Below, in pieces: positions 10,732 to 23,700 of a stretch of 64,000 nt of DNA (position 1 is its first letter; each line of letters starts with the position of its first letter). The stretch lies in NCBI GenBank assembly GCA_027924585.1, contig BSBM01000190.1:310001-374000 (forward strand), in the 5' to 3' direction. Origin of the DNA: Larix kaempferi. Its lineage: Eukaryota > Streptophyta > Pinopsida > Pinales > Pinaceae. Below the pieces are notes generated by a model. That model saw nothing but the letters and a program-made list of their open reading frames with translations. It was not told the origin of the DNA and searched no databases. The position numbers and the translations under genes were made by a program.

Positions 10732-13519
10732 TGTTGGTGTCCATTTTGTCACTATTTTTTATCATTAAATCTGCTCTGAATGGCGTTAATTTAACTATTT
10801 TTGATATAATAAGTTATTCTTTTAGCCATTCGGCTCATCAAACAGACCAGGTATGCATGCATTCGTTTATCATATAAATTTTGGTCAAATCTTGTTATAT
10901 TACGATTTATTAACAATTAAAGTGTCATTTCCAGTCATGCATGGTATTTAAGCTTTGATTAATAGGTTGCATTCTTCAAACGACCCTTCATTCATACCGT
11001 GTTCTTATGATGCTAAGATGAACCACATTCAGCTCGTCGTTCAGCCTCGCGTTTAGCCCCCGAAATCCCTGGTTGGCATATCCCAGACCATTAAATCCAG
11101 AAAAGGGCATGTGGGTTCTGTTTTCCATGCAATGGACATGGTTAATGAGTCGTTTCTCTAGAAGATCCGTCCCTAGGATCACTAATCTCGACAGCGCACC
11201 CCACGTCCACGTCAACATTCCAACACGCGGATTTCGACCCGTGTTCAGCTTGGAATCATGCTACCTGTTCACGCCATTATTCTGGAAGGAGTCCAGGTTG
11301 CACACGTTTAGTCTGCCAACACAACGCCTTGCCACAACAGTCCTACAACAGTCTCTCCTCCATTTGTTCATCTCGCCAGCATGTTACCTCTCTTCCCACG
11401 TCCAAGGAAAACCAACACTGCAGCTGCCTCGTGAAGGAATCAACTCTGTTAAGCCTGGTGTATATTCCCTACGATGTCATGCACCATTCAAAGTAGCCAG
11501 TTATTCATTAAACGCCTCTGTTATTAGAGAAGTCAACTCTGTCAACCCTCTTATCCATTGTAAAATTTATAAATAGATGCTTGTAGACAGAAACATAGTT
11601 AGTCTAGTTAGCTTATAGTTGGAGAAAGATCGCAGATAGTTCATAGGATTTGCAAGCAGATAGCAGACAGTTTGTAATTTTCTCAAGTTAATGGAAGTTC
11701 CAGTTTGTTGATATTCTGAGTAGCTAAACCAGTTTTGTTTTCCATCTCTGATTGCTGGGAAGGGCCTCTCATCAACCAAAGGTTTTTTCTTTGTTTTCTG
11801 TATTTTCTTTTTTGTAATTAGTTAGTTTATTTTCCTGCATATGTAAGTAATTTGTTTTTCTGTACATGCTATTTCTTTATTTTCTATAATTTATATTGTG
11901 CTGCTAACAATTTGTGCTTACAGGATTAGTAAATGGTCGACCAACAGTATAGTCTAATAGTTTAATTCCAGTCTTTTATAATTAGCTAGTTTGTTTCCTA
12001 TCATCAAATAGAACTTAGTTAGCATCTCTTTTTAAGCTCTGTTAATAGTTAGAATTAGTTTAGTTAGATTCTCTTCTATAGCTGTAGATCAATTCTTTCC
12101 TCTCATCTCAATCTTACTTTAGTATAGAATAGGAATAGTTTATCTCTCTAACCATGATTACAATAGGTTGCTTTCTATTATGCTAGCTCTCAACAAGTCT
12201 TATCACTAATTCTTTGCATTGTAGGTTCATCTGCATTCGCTAGCTGACGTCAAGATAATAAAAACTCTCTTTTTCCTTCGTTTAAATCATTTTCCCTCCA
12301 TTTTGACTGTCATTCGGACTGTCGTTTGGACTGGCATTCGGATCGTCTTTCGGACTTTTACTCTTTCTGCACTATTTTATGCTAGTTTGAATTCAGTTTC
12401 TTAGTTTTCTTTACTGTAATCTTTCCTACTCTTAATTAGTATTCTAACCATAATTAGGTCTTTGTTTTACATTTCATAACATTTTAATTCAAATCTTGTT
12501 ATCATTCCTAGTTTGTTTTAACTGTCTTTTAAATTATGTCTTTGTATTTAGTTTACTAGCATATTATTGTTTCTGAACTCATCAGTCTTATTCCTAATAT
12601 AGTTTACTTCATGTTCTTAAGATTTAGTTAGAATAAATTTAATAGTTCCATTTCTCAAGTATTCTAGTTTGGATAATTTCTTTCATTTAGATTAGAATTA
12701 GTCTCTCATTTCGATAAATAATGAAGATGTTCATGGAATAGGATTTGGATTCAGAAATTAATATCTTTATCAAGTTTTCTACTTGCTTCTAAATTAATAT
12801 CTTTATCAAGTTTTCTACTTGCTTCCAAATCAAGTTCAGAAGTAAATATCTTTATCTTGCTTTTTGTTTCCATTAGTTTTATATTATTATTTTGCTCATG
12901 GATAGTAAATAGATCAGAATGTTTAAAGTTAACTGTAATTTGTCTTTTTGTAGCTTACATCTTTTCATTGAAGTCGGATTAGATTTATTTCTATTTAGTT
13001 TTGCTATTACGTTTGAAATCCATTACGACACATTCACTCTAGTTCCTGTTACATGGGAATAGATGTTTCTTTGGAATTAGTTGTTGAAATTATTTAAATA
13101 GTTTGTAATTTGCTTTGATTATCACAAATTTCTAATTTATCCTTAAATTAATTCATTTCATAGATAGGCCTTTAGTTTATTTACAATTGTTTTTCTAAAT
13201 TCTTAGATTAGAATCTGAAATTATATAGTTTCCATTTTTCAATTATAAAGTAAAGTAGTATGATTTGATACTATTCTAGTTTATCTGTTTAACTAAGTTT
13301 GATTTAATTCCTTTTACTATTTTCCTGAAGTTTGACTCGGTTTTTCATTTTGAAAGATCTTTCGATCTTTTCTTTATTAGATATTTTTAAGGTCTGACAA
13401 GCCAAAATCTTAGGTGCCATTCTACCTTAGCATACACTTTGCCTCAACTCTAAGATTACCAACCCCGGTCGATAATTAAATATTAGGTGTTTTCTTTGAG
13501 ATAGCTCACACACCCAACA
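10732..13519 (+). repeat. 5' LTR of A (2788 bp)
   Basis: Starts TGTTGGTGTCC and ends CACCCAACA. A TATA box TATAAATA at 11568-11575 puts the likely transcription start near 11600, so U3 is about 0.85 kb and R plus U5 about 1.9 kb. A 36-bp direct duplication (AATTAATATCTTTATCAAG...) near 12757-12830 occurs in both LTRs. The ORF at 11073-11576 is not supported as a gene. Confidence 0.92.
11568..11575 (+). promoter_or_regulatory. TATA box of the A LTR
   Basis: TATAAATA followed by GATGC is conserved in the right LTR at 24525-24532. Confidence 0.65.
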
Positions 13520-13522
13520 TTT

Positions 13523-13540
13523 TGGCGCCGTTGCCGGGGA
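13523..13540 (+). other. Primer binding site of A (tRNA-Asp type)
   Basis: TGGCGCCGTTGCCGGGGA begins three bases after the LTR. It is complementary to the 3' end of plant tRNA-Asp, the primer usual for Athila-group elements. Confidence 0.9.
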
Positions 13541-13550
13541 GTTGTACAAG

Positions 13551-13620
13551 ATAGGTAGGATTCAGTTGTAGAAGATAGGTAGAATTCAGTTGTAGAAAAT
13601 AAGTAGAATTCAGTCATAGA
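13551..13620 (+). repeat. Three 24-bp tandem units in the A leader
   Basis: Units at 13551, 13575 and 13599 follow the pattern A(T/A)A(G)GTAG(G/A)ATTCAGTTGTAGAA, placed just after the PBS. Confidence 0.7.
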
Positions 13621-13778
13621 TAAGTTGAACTCTCTTTTTGAAATTTAGTTATATTCTTTGAAAATAGGCTGGTGGCGGGTGAGAGGTAAGAACTTGCGCA
13701 TTTGTTATAACAGGCATCCCCAAAACCCATCAGTAGTAGTTATGCAGTTAGACTTTGTTTTAGTTATAATTTGTTTAC

Positions 13779-15880
13779 ATGAATAGGTCTAGATATTCAC
13801 AAGGTAGATTTATTAAAACTAGCTCTCTTACTAAAATCCCTACTAGAATTCCTGCTAACCTATACGGGGGGCGTGCCACCCCAACTACTAACTCAATAGA
13901 ACGGTATTAGAAGACACCTAAAGGGGATAGTCCTACTTGGAAAGCAAAGGAAATCCTTTTTGGAAATCAATTAGGGAGAAACATAGGGACATATGAACAG
14001 TCTATTCATAAGGAAATTCCACTAGAAGAACATCAAGCTCATCTTGAGACTGAACTTAGACAAGAGGAAGCTCAAAAGGATAAAACATCAGGACCTCTTA
14101 ACTCTCCATTAGTCCAAAAACCCAAAGACACTACTTTTTCAATAGTAGGTGGTCCAGACTTAGTAGATTTTGTCGATCTTGCACAAGTAAACGCTATTTT
14201 TGGGAGTTCTATGAACATAGTTATCTCATAGATTGATACAACAACAGTAGGACCTCCAAATTTGGATTCCGACGTAGCTGGTAATTCTCCTCCTAAAAAG
14301 AAGAATACACGTCCTGAAACACAACGTTGGGACATCCCATATTCACCAAGAAAGGAGCCACCTATATTTTCTCTCTTTGGCAATAGAATATTAATGGGGG
14401 ATGAAAATGAAGATCATGTCCGACAAGATGAAGAAGGTGGAGAAGTTAGAACTGAAGGTACCTTCGAGTTCCGTATCCTAGACAATGCACAAGATGTTAC
14501 TATGAAAAAAATTCCTCCCTCTTCACTACCAACCTTTTATGGGAAGAGTAGTGAGGATATGGACACATTCTTGTTCGAGTTTGACATTTTTTGTAGGAGT
14601 TATAATTACCTACAAGATGGCCAAAAGATAAAACTATTTCCTGCCACATTAAAATATTCTTCTCTTCAATGGTTCATGGGGTTAGGAAAATCAAGTATTA
14701 GAACTTGGGAAGACATGAAGAATGCATTTATTCGAAAATATTAGGAGTACTGTAGACCTAAGGACTCCCGCAATAATATTTTTAAGATTCAACAACTCAA
14801 AGACGAGAGCTTAGAAGACTATCTCGAGAGATTTAACTATGTGTTACACAAATCCAAGTATAGTGATCTTTGAGAAGATGCAGTAAGAACACTCTTCCTC
14901 AAGGGAATTTCAGAAGAATTCTTAGATAACCTTAATCTCATGGCGGCAGGAGACATTTCTCATAAGTCTTTTGCAGATATTTGTGAACTATGTAGGAATT
15001 ACTCTAGGAGTAGAGGGAAATGTGGAAGACACTTTCGAGAATATTATGCTAGGAATCCCAAAGGAAACACATCCGGTCCTGGTGGAGTTACAAGGGTAGA
15101 GTTGGGAAAACTATTGGAAAATTTCAAAACAGATATCTTAGGAGCCATGGGTTCTCAACTAGATGCACTACAAGCTAAAAAGAGACAAGATGAAGAGCGT
15201 GTAGAAATGAGTGTTTTATGTCCTAGGTGTAGAACTGAACATCCTCAACGAGAATGTCCATTAAATAATGTTTCAGTCTGTTACTATGTACCGAAGAACA
15301 TCCAACCAATGATTGTCCATCGTTGCATGGATTACAAGATGTATACAAGAGTGGAAATTTTGGTGAAATACCTAGGAGGCCTTGGAAACCTAGAAATCAA
15401 CCATCGTACCAAGACTCATCACAAATTCCATCTTATTACTATCCTTATCAGCCTCCTCAACAATGGAACACTTCAGGTTGGCAGAATTGGCCATCGCAGT
15501 ACCCTCCTCATAATGCTCAACAACAGCAATGGAAACATGGATGGAAAGGGAAATTTTATGCTCAAACACCTCCTCCTATGCCTAACTATCCTTACCCACC
15601 TAATATCCAACAACTTCCGCCTGGATTTGTACCTCCTTCACTACCCCCTTTCCTAAATCAACCTCACCATTTCCAGAACATGAATCCTCCAAGACCCACA
15701 ATATTACCTGCACAACCGATACCGAATTCTAACAACAGACCAATCCAAGCTCTTAACAGCATTGGGTTGTTACCTCTTCCATCATATGTCATTTCGACTG
15801 CACCAATACATGAAATACAACTGCGGTCTGGAAGAGTTTTGGAAGATAAGCACAAGTCATCAGTTGTTATTCAAGAATAG
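13779..15880 (+). pseudogene. gag of element A
   Basis: The frame begins at ATG 13779. It contains a central Gag domain (LPTFYGKSSEDMDTFLFEFD, then IRTWEDMKNAFIRKY, SLEDYLERFNY and FLDNLNLM), two short zinc motifs near 15219 (CPRCRTEHPQREC) and 15280, and a Pro/Gln/Tyr-rich tail in which PPPMPNYPYPP is typical. In-frame stops are at 13908, 14229, 14742 and 14871, and a frameshift near 15285 moves the tail into another frame (15323-15880). At least two stops look like Gln or Arg codons changed by C-to-T. Gag would assemble the particle. This copy cannot make a full-length one. Confidence 0.85.
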
Positions 15881-18800
15881 AAGGAAGAAGACATACCTAG
15901 TGAAGTTTTGAATGATTCCATTCTTGAAGATGTGGTTATTTCTAAATCTTCAACACATAACCATTCAAACAAAGAAGTAATTCCAAGGGAAAAATCACCT
16001 CCATATCTGGAGCGTCTAGTAATAGAAAAACCTGTAACTTATCCAGAGTATGATATCATTAACGAATTGAAAAACATTTGCATTAAGATCCCTTTGTTAC
16101 AAGCCATTAAGGATATTCCAATCTATAGTAAGGTAATAAAGGAACTCTGTATTAAGAGACTAGGGAGAAAACAAAAAGACCCTCTGACGATTCATGTAAT
16201 ATGAGAAATTTCAGATTTCATAGCAAACTAACCTAGAGTACCAAAGTATTCAAACCTAGGAAACCCTGTAGTGACTATTATCATTAATAACACTTCCATA
16301 GGAAACACACTTATTGATCTAGGAGTTTCTATCAATTTGATGACTACCACAGTCTTAGAAACTCTCAATTTAGGACCATTCCTCCGCCCTACCCCAACAA
16401 TGCTAGAATTAGCAGATCGCACTATGGTTCAACCTACTGGGATCTTAGATGACATCACTATATCAGTAACCTCATGGGAATATCCCGTGGACTTCATGGT
16501 CATTGAATCAAAAGACCCTTCCAAAGGACACCCCATTATTTTGGGAAGACCTTGGTTGGATACTGCCAATGCATTTATAGGATGTAGGGATGGAGAGATG
16601 ATTGTCTCTAATGGGTTATCTACAAGAAAATTAGCCTTATACCCACCAGCTCAACCAATAGCTGAAAACCTCTTTTGGTTAGATTGTCCTTTTGGAGATG
16701 AGAACTTGGAAGAAATTTCCCTGGTTAGTGATTTTTCTCAAGCACTTCAAGAGAAAAAAATCGAGAACGTGTTGAACCAATTTATCTCTTCCACAACATG
16801 TGTAGATTTTCCTCAATCTTTTTCCCAAATTGATCAGATATTTGGAGACGAATTCCAAGAAAACATGAGCCTCTCAACATTTACAAGTACACCATGTGTC
16901 TTCATAATCGAAGAACACCTAGGACCCTATACCATACCATGTGAGGTTAGTACCGACAAATTTCTGCATATAAATGCAGGTTTAGATGAGAGTCATAAAA
17001 AAAATTTACTAAAAGTTCTCAAGAATCAAACTGGAGCATTTTCATGGGAGTATACCGATATGAAAGGTATACACCCAAACACATGTATCCATCACATTTA
17101 CACAGAAGCGAACATACCTCCTGTTAGGAAGCCCCAGAGAAGAATGAACCCAACATTAAAGGATATAGTAAAGGATGAATTACAAAAAATCCTTAATGCT
17201 GGATTCATTTACCCGATTTCCAATAGTAAATGGGTTTCTCCTCTGGTGGTAGTTACAAAGAAAGTCACAGGAAAATGTTGTATCTGTGTGGAATTTCGAG
17301 AATTGAACAAGGCCACTCTTAAGGACTACTTTCCCTTGTGTTTCATCGATCAGGTGTTAGACACCTTATCAGGGAAACAATATTTTTCATTTCTTGATGG
17401 GTATAGTGGTTACAATCAAATATTGATAGCACCTGAGGATCAGGATAAGACAACCTTTACCTATTCCTAGGGCACTTATGCCTATCAAGTGTTACCTTTT
17501 GGCCTTTGCAATGCACTTGCTACCTTCCACCGTGCAGTTCTAGGAATCTTTGTTGATCTCATCCACGACTGTGTAGAAGTTTATATGGATGATTTTACAG
17601 TTTATGGTAATACCTTCTAGGAAGCACTTGATAACCTTGAAACAGTTCTTATTCGGTGCCAAGAAACGAACTTAGCTCTTAGTCATGAAAAATGTAAAAT
17701 TCTATTGACTGAAGGCATAGTTTTGGGACATCATGTCTCTCTTCAAGGTATCAAGGTGGATCCTACCAAGATCGAAATAATTGTTAATTTTCCTCCTCCA
17801 AAAACTCCGAAGGAAGTAAGAAGTTTTCTTGGCCATGCCGACTATTATCGACGTTTCATTGAGAATTTCACTAAGATAGCTGCACCTATGTTCAAACTAC
17901 TCATGAAAGACATAGAATTTCAATGGACTGAACCGTGTCAACAAGCCTTCGAAACTCTAAAGGACAAACTATCAGTGGAACCAATACTTAGGGGCCCAAT
18001 TGGTCCCTTCCTTTCCATATATACACTGATGCCTCCGACATAGCTATAGGGGCAGTTTCAGGTCAAAAAGAGGGAAAAACATCACATGCCATCTACTTTG
18101 CTAGTAAAAATTTGACTCCTATGGAATCAAAGTACACTGTTACTGAAAAAGAGTTTCTAGCAGTAGTCTATTCCATCAACAAGTTTCGTCATTATATCAC
18201 AGGATATGATATTTTTATACACACTGACCACTCCGCCATCAGGTTTTTGATGAATAAACCCATCACTAATGGCAGAGTGACTCGGTGTCTTCTTTTGTTA
18301 CAAGAATTCAACATCACCATTGTTGATCATCCCGGTAAAGAGAATGTAGTAGCTGATTTTCTTTCTCGAATTCAAATTGACGATAATGCTAGCCTTGTCG
18401 ATGATAGCTTCCCAGATGAACATTTGTTCGCTATATCTGTCCGGACCCCATGGTTTGCAGACATAGCCAATTATTTAGCAACTGGAAAACTACCTAACCA
18501 TCTCTCCTCACCTGAGAAACGTAGGATCATAGTCCAAAGTTCCAATTATTCTTGGGTAGATAATGATCTCTTTTTTACGGGCCCTGACCTTATTATTAGA
18601 TGATGTGTATGGGAGGATGAGATGGCAGATATCCTACATGCATGTCATGGTGGACTTTGCGGTGGGCATTTTTCTTTTAAGAGAACAACATACAAAGTAT
18701 TTCACTTTGGGTATTATTGGCCAAGCATCTTTAAAGATGCTACCAAATATGTCAAGGGATGTGACAGTTGCCAAAGAATGGGTAGACCTACACCATCAGA

Positions 18801-19730
18801 TGAGATGCCTTTACAACCCCAAGTTATGATTAAGCCATTTGAAAAATGGGCTCTAGATTTCATTGGACCAATTTCCCCTATGTCTCGCAAGAAGAAGTAC
18901 ATCCTAGTCTACACAGATTATGTCACCAAATGGGTAGAAGCTAAACTTTATTTCGAGTCACAGAGAAATCTGTGGTGGAATTCATTTATGAAGAAATATT
19001 TACCCGATTCGGTGTACCTAGGGAAATTGTAACCAATCAAGAATCTCAGTTTACCTCCAAATTAATGAAAGAGATTACTGACAAATATGGTATTAGACAT
19101 TGTAAATCTTCACCATATCACCCGCAAGCCAATGGTCAGATAGAATCCACCAACAAAGTATTAGAAGCCATCCTGACTAAAACTATCCAGTTACACCACA
19201 AGGACTGGGCAGATAGGCTTCCTGAAGCTCTGTGGGCTTATAGAATAACTTGGAGAAACACTACTGGTCACACACCTTATGAAATCGTTTATGGTAAAAA
19301 AGTTCTTCTACCCATTGAATTTCAAGTCAAAACATTTTGTATGGCTGCACAATTAGGGATGAACTTAGAAGAAGCACAAAGACAACGAATCCTGCAGATA
19401 AATGAATTAGACGAGATTAGGAAAGATGCTATTCAATGCACAATATTAATACAAAACCAACGCAAAAAGTGGCATGATAGATACATTAAACAAAAACAAT
19501 TCAAAACTAGAGACTGGGCACTACTTTTTGATTCAAGATACAAAAATTTTAAAGGTAAATTAACTACTCATTGGATGGGTCCATATGAAATTGTCATAGC
19601 TTTTGATAATGGATCCGTTAAAATTAAGACAATTGATGATTCACAAGTTTCTTTTGTTGTAAATGGACATAGACTTAGACTTTATCATCAACCAATATCT
19701 AAACAAGACTTTGTGCAGAATGCCTTATAG
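15881..19730 (+). pseudogene. pol of element A: protease, RT, RNase H, integrase
   Basis: Domains run in Ty3 order. The protease has the Athila-type LIDLGVSIN site and an ILGRPWLDT motif (about 16310-16570). RT spans about 17100-17750 with YMDD intact at 17582-17593. RNase H has HTDHSAIRFLM near 18220. Integrase starts with a HHCC zinc domain (18630-18780) and a core from 18850. The second catalytic Asp has become Asn (VTNQESQF), which should abolish integration. A GPY/F-type tail (WMGPYEIV) ends the frame and there is no chromodomain. Stops include 16202, 17468 (at a Trp position) and about 17619. Frameshifts lie near 18020 and 18950. Confidence 0.9.
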
Positions 19731-20625
19731 CAAGAGGAAATGGAACTGGAAGAAGAGAAAGTCATTCCTCCTCCTCCTAGTCCTTGAATGATTTTTGCGT
19801 TATCTTCTTTTGTATATATGTAAATATGTTTTTGATTTTCAATAATAATGAGTCATTTCTAACAACTGATTGTACTTTAACAAGAAATCTATTATGATTA
19901 GTTTGTAAAGTATTGTCAACAAAACAGGAAGACTCTTTTTCCTTTCGTTAATTTGAAAATTTTACATAACTTGTTTTGTACATATGTTTTGGTTTTAAAT
20001 AAAATTTGAATCATCTGACAGGTGGTTTTGCAGCTTAATCACAAGAATCCTATCTTTGTAATCAGTTCATGTGATATTATGCAGAAAGGGAAGTGCTCTA
20101 GAAAGAAATATTTATAGTTCTCCCTCTCTCTAGGTTACTGCTAAAATTGAAAATTTTTAGTGAAAAGATAAAGCATTCTTGATATCATTTATAACCACCT
20201 TTCTTTTATGAATCTGTATTTGATTCAAACATGCACACTTCTGATTTATCATTAGAACAATTGTTTAAAAGACCTACTTTAATTATTTCCACAAAACTCT
20301 ATCTTACACCTATGGATTGCTAGTTCATCCTTGACTCATTTATCAAAACTTGTCTCTAAAGCACCTTTAAAAGGTAGCTTAAAAATGGGTGATATTTTCT
20401 ATTTTGTGGGGAACATTACTAACCTTTCATGAAGAAGATAGATTGCGAAGACAAGATCAACTTTAGGTTATTATCTTTTGGCATGATCTGTGATTTAGGC
20501 CATTATAAATAAAGTTACTCATAAGGTTTGTGCTAAATTTTGAATTATGTGTTTAACAGGCTTAGCACACTCTAGTGCCAGCCGGCTTCCTTATAGAAAA
20601 TTATATATATATTATTATATGAAGC

Positions 20626-20815
20626 AAACCCGCCGGGGTACTGAACAGGCTCGTTGGCAGCGGGTCCATGCTAAGTAAAATCTTAAACAAGGAAGCCCAA
20701 TAAATGCAAGTAAACCCGCCGGAGTGCTGAACAGGCTCGCTAGCAGCGGGGCTATGCTTGCATGGTACCAAGATAAACCCGTCGGGGTACTGAAGAGGCC
20801 TGCTGGTAGCGGGTC
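20626..20815 (+). repeat. Three GC-rich hairpin repeats in A
   Basis: Copies at 20626-20667, 20712-20752 and 20775-20815 share AAACCCG(C/T)CGG(G/A)GT(A/G)CTGAA(C/G)AGGC and end in AGCGGG(T/G). The outer arms ACCCGC and GCGGGT can pair; in the third copy ACCCGT still pairs with GCGGGT through a G-U. The GC content stands out against AT-rich flanks. Confidence 0.7.
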
Positions 20816-20978
20816 AATATCAGGTAAAAGAGGTTTGGTTAATGCATTGCTATTCAAATAAATCATAAAAAACATGAGTATATAAATACATGTTTAGGCC
20901 GATTATGTATATTGTCATTAGATAATGACTGTAAGTTGGACTTGGACCCTATCATCTAATTCAAACAATACCTAGGAT

Positions 20979-21320
20979 ATGAATATCCTAGAAATGGGAC
21001 CCATAATTATAGTATATCTCACAAATTTTACGGTGAACCTTATCTATATTCTTTGGATGACAAGAGATCTTTACAATGAGTCATGGACAACTATTTTTCC
21101 TATGGCATTTTTCGCATCTCTTATCCTATTTTTCTTCATACGGTCTTTTAAACACTGTTGTATTCTTTTTGATGAATGTGCATATCTGAATCATCTACAT
21201 TTATTAGTTAATATTTCATTTTCTTATGAAAATTATCATAATATTTTAAAAAAAAAAAATCTATTTGTAAGACTTTCAATTTCAATTTTAATTTTGATTA
21301 TTTTCTCTTTTATGGCTTGA
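20979..21320 (+). CDS. Small ORF with hydrophobic segments, A inter-ORF region
   Basis: The 113-codon frame starts at ATG and stops at TGA just before a PPT-like motif. It contains hydrophobic stretches near residues 8-26 and 41-57 and at the C terminus (LSISILILIIFSF), which could be membrane segments. I recognise no family. AT-rich DNA yields such hydrophobic frames by chance, so this may not be a gene. Athila elements sometimes carry an env-like ORF in this position, but nothing here (signal peptide, cysteines, glycosylation pattern) supports that. Low confidence. Confidence 0.2.
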   Translation: MNILEMGPIIIVYLTNFTVNLIYILWMTRDLYNESWTTIFPMAFFASLILFFFIRSFKHCCILFDECAYLNHLHLLVNISFSYENYHNILKKKNLFVRLSISILILIIFSFMA

Positions 21321-21337
21321 GGACATGCCATATTTTT

Positions 21338-21352
21338 GGTTTGGGGGGAAGA
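21338..21352 (+). other. Internal polypurine-tract-like sequence in A
   Basis: GGTTTGGGGGGAAGA follows GGACATGCCATATTTTT. The true 3' PPT region at about 23670-23700 reads GGACCTGGCATATCTCCAGTTTGGGGGAG, so the two contexts match. This one lies 2.35 kb before the 3' LTR. Confidence 0.6.
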
Positions 21353-22245
21353 TTAGAACTTTTCTTACTTTGATTTTTTATGAAAATTTATTTCTAATAC
21401 AATGACAGGTGTTTTCAGGATTAATGCAAAAGAAGAAGAAAATTGATCTAATCAAGAACAAAAAGAGGAACGCAACTAAAAAGGTCCAGAAAAGCAAAGT
21501 TATAGCATCTTTTGTGCATTAACAACTTCAGAAATTCTCTGCAAAATTAGCTTTGGTTTGCATAAAAAATAAGATATTGTATAAACAAAATTCTGTACGA
21601 AGGACTAAATGACGGATTGAATGACGATCTGAATGAGGAAAATAAGCAACATTTTGAATGGAGTACTAAATGAAACCATAGCCTATTGCAGTTTTATTTA
21701 ATATGCCAAGATGTTCAAATTTGAATATTTTTGATAAGTTTTATTGGCTAATCATGACAGGGATCAATCAAATGTCAATTTCACACATGGATTCATTCTC
21801 TTATCCATCTCGCCTCCATTAAACGAATGGATTATGCATCATTGTGAATCATTTTACGACCACCATTCGATCTTACTTATCGTGTTGTACGAACTGTCAC
21901 CATATCAACCAAATCATGATCTCTCATGTGTAATCTATTCTCATTACGTGAATTACATTCAACCTGTCCAAAGCTTGGCTTTGGACATGGTTGAATATTC
22001 CTTAAGCCACACATATTCACTAGGTTCACGCTGGCGCTTAACTTAAGATCTTCGAGTGACAGGTGAGATCTTTCAAGCATGCCTAAGCCCTCGTCCACTA
22101 TCATTCAAACAATCAAACGAACCTTAGTTTAAATTGGTGATCTCGTGAATTTCACCTCAGTTTGTTCGCTCTCCATCTGAGTTGCGTCCTCTGCAAATAC
22201 CTACACCTCTTGTATCCATTTGCATTCCCCCGCCCTCTGTCAACA

Positions 22246-23649
22246 ATGCCAAGTTGCTATGAACCTGGTAGCTATCAGGATCTCCTCCACATTTATGAGT
22301 TTAAAGCCTGCTGTGAAGTGTTTTTGCAAGCAGGTTGGGAACCATTCCTCTGCCTTCTCCAAGGCCACGACCATGAGATTTCATTACTGTTTGCTAAATT
22401 TTTTTATGGGAAGATGACTAGGATTGGCCATGTTTTCTCCATGATAAAAGAGTCAATAGCATTAGCTACCAAGCTCCTGAGGGAAGGTACCCGATGGCAT
22501 AAACATCTTTTTCTTCCACGGAAAGATCATGAATTTGCCCTGAAATCTAATTTTCAACACGTTGTTGGTTCCAAAGGTTTTCATAGAGAATGGATCAAGC
22601 CAAAGTATGTAGATATTCTGACCGTTATCATCCACTTAATTACGTGCGAGGGTAAGTTCATTGTATTTAAAGCTTGCCATTTTAGGTTGTTAGCTCATTT
22701 TGTCAACAATCAGACCCTTAAATTCCCATTTTATTTCCTGAAGAGTTTGGAGAATATGTCCAACCAAGTCAAGAAGAATACAGTCAACCCTTATGGCAGC
22801 TTGTATCACCATTGTCTTATTAAGCTTCTGATCATTCACCAGTTAGAAGAGAGAGGACAAACCTGGGATCATTTTGTTTTTGAGATACTGAACCCTCATT
22901 TATCTATTGTCAAATCTTCCTCTTCTCAAGAACCTCATCATACCCAAGCAGAACCAAACGCTAAACGTGTACGGTTTGATGAAAATCCCTCAGGTGATGA
23001 GCACCTTACCCAGTCATCACCTTCTCCTGAACTTACTCTTAGTGACCCTACTTCGGAACCTCCACTCTTTTGAGAGCCCATTAAATCCATGAAAATGAAT
23101 TGTGACCAATCCGTTGATCAGTCTTTCATTCAGACTATCGTTCAGCCTTCATGTTCAAATATCCGGTCAGATGATCATACCTTTGCATCACCCCTCCTCA
23201 CATTAGCCAACGTGTCTTCTCAAATGAGTGAGGCCTCTGCTGGTGAAAGTCCTCCTGCACACAACCAAGATACAATTCATGAATATCATACTGTTGGATG
23301 TGAAACATTTTCAAAAGAGTTGAGTTCCCCAAAGAACCCTGAACATTATAAAGAACAACTCATTCTTAATCAACAGGATATGGACAAATTGATCCAAGAA
23401 ATAGCAAGATTGACAGACCAAAATCAAAGTCATGTGGAAACAATTTCTGAGCTCCATGAAGAAAACAAGGCATTGCGTGCACAAGTAAAAGACATTGAAT
23501 GCTTGGCTAATGCCAAAGCAGCATCCCATATTGCACTGAAGATGAGATATAATTACTTGAAGGACCAATTTAGGAAGCTCGAGACCAAATTTACATCTTC
23601 ATCATCCCAGTCAAAGGGAGCTGCTACTGAAGCTCAGCCTTCTTCCTAA
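22246..23649 (+). pseudogene. ORF3 of A: plant-transposon-like domain plus coiled coil
   Basis: An ATG at 22246 opens a frame that continues to TAA at 23649, interrupted only by TGA at 23071-23073; the intact product would be about 467 residues. The N-terminal two thirds (W..FL..L.GHDHEIS..F, then a KESIALATKLLREG motif and a YGSLYHHCLIKLLII segment) resembles plant transposon-associated and PMD-like domains of other Ty3 accessory ORFs. A linker has the basic patch AKRVRFD. The C-terminal part (about 23340-23620) is a Glu/Lys/Leu-rich coiled coil (LIQEIARLTDQNQSHVETIS). The same architecture occurs in G's ORF3. Role unknown; nuclear or chromatin association is a guess. Confidence 0.65.
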
Positions 23650-23689
23650 TTTCTCTTTGTTTTGCTCAGTGGGACCTGGCATATCTCCA

Positions 23690-23700
23690 GTTTGGGGGAG
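23690..23700 (+). other. Polypurine tract of A
   Basis: A GTTTGGGGGAG tract directly abuts the 3' LTR start TGTTGG at 23701. Confidence 0.85.

Larger units (their letters stand above)
19731..22161 (+). other. Inter-ORF region of A between pol and ORF3
   Basis: About 2.4 kb is AT-rich and mostly non-coding. It contains three hairpin-forming repeats (20626-20815), a 113-codon ORF with hydrophobic stretches (20979-21320) and a PPT-like sequence at 21338-21352. Remaining parts show nothing recognisable. Confidence 0.6.

Noticed and set aside
11073-11576. 167-codon + strand ORF inside the A LTR as a gene.
   Set aside because: It lies in U3 just upstream of the TATA box. The corresponding frame in the other LTR is broken, and no domain is seen.
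20979-21320. Env-like protein of element A.
   Set aside because: Two or three hydrophobic runs in AT-rich DNA are weak evidence. There is no signal peptide, cysteine pattern or conserved env motif. Kept only as a low-confidence ORF.
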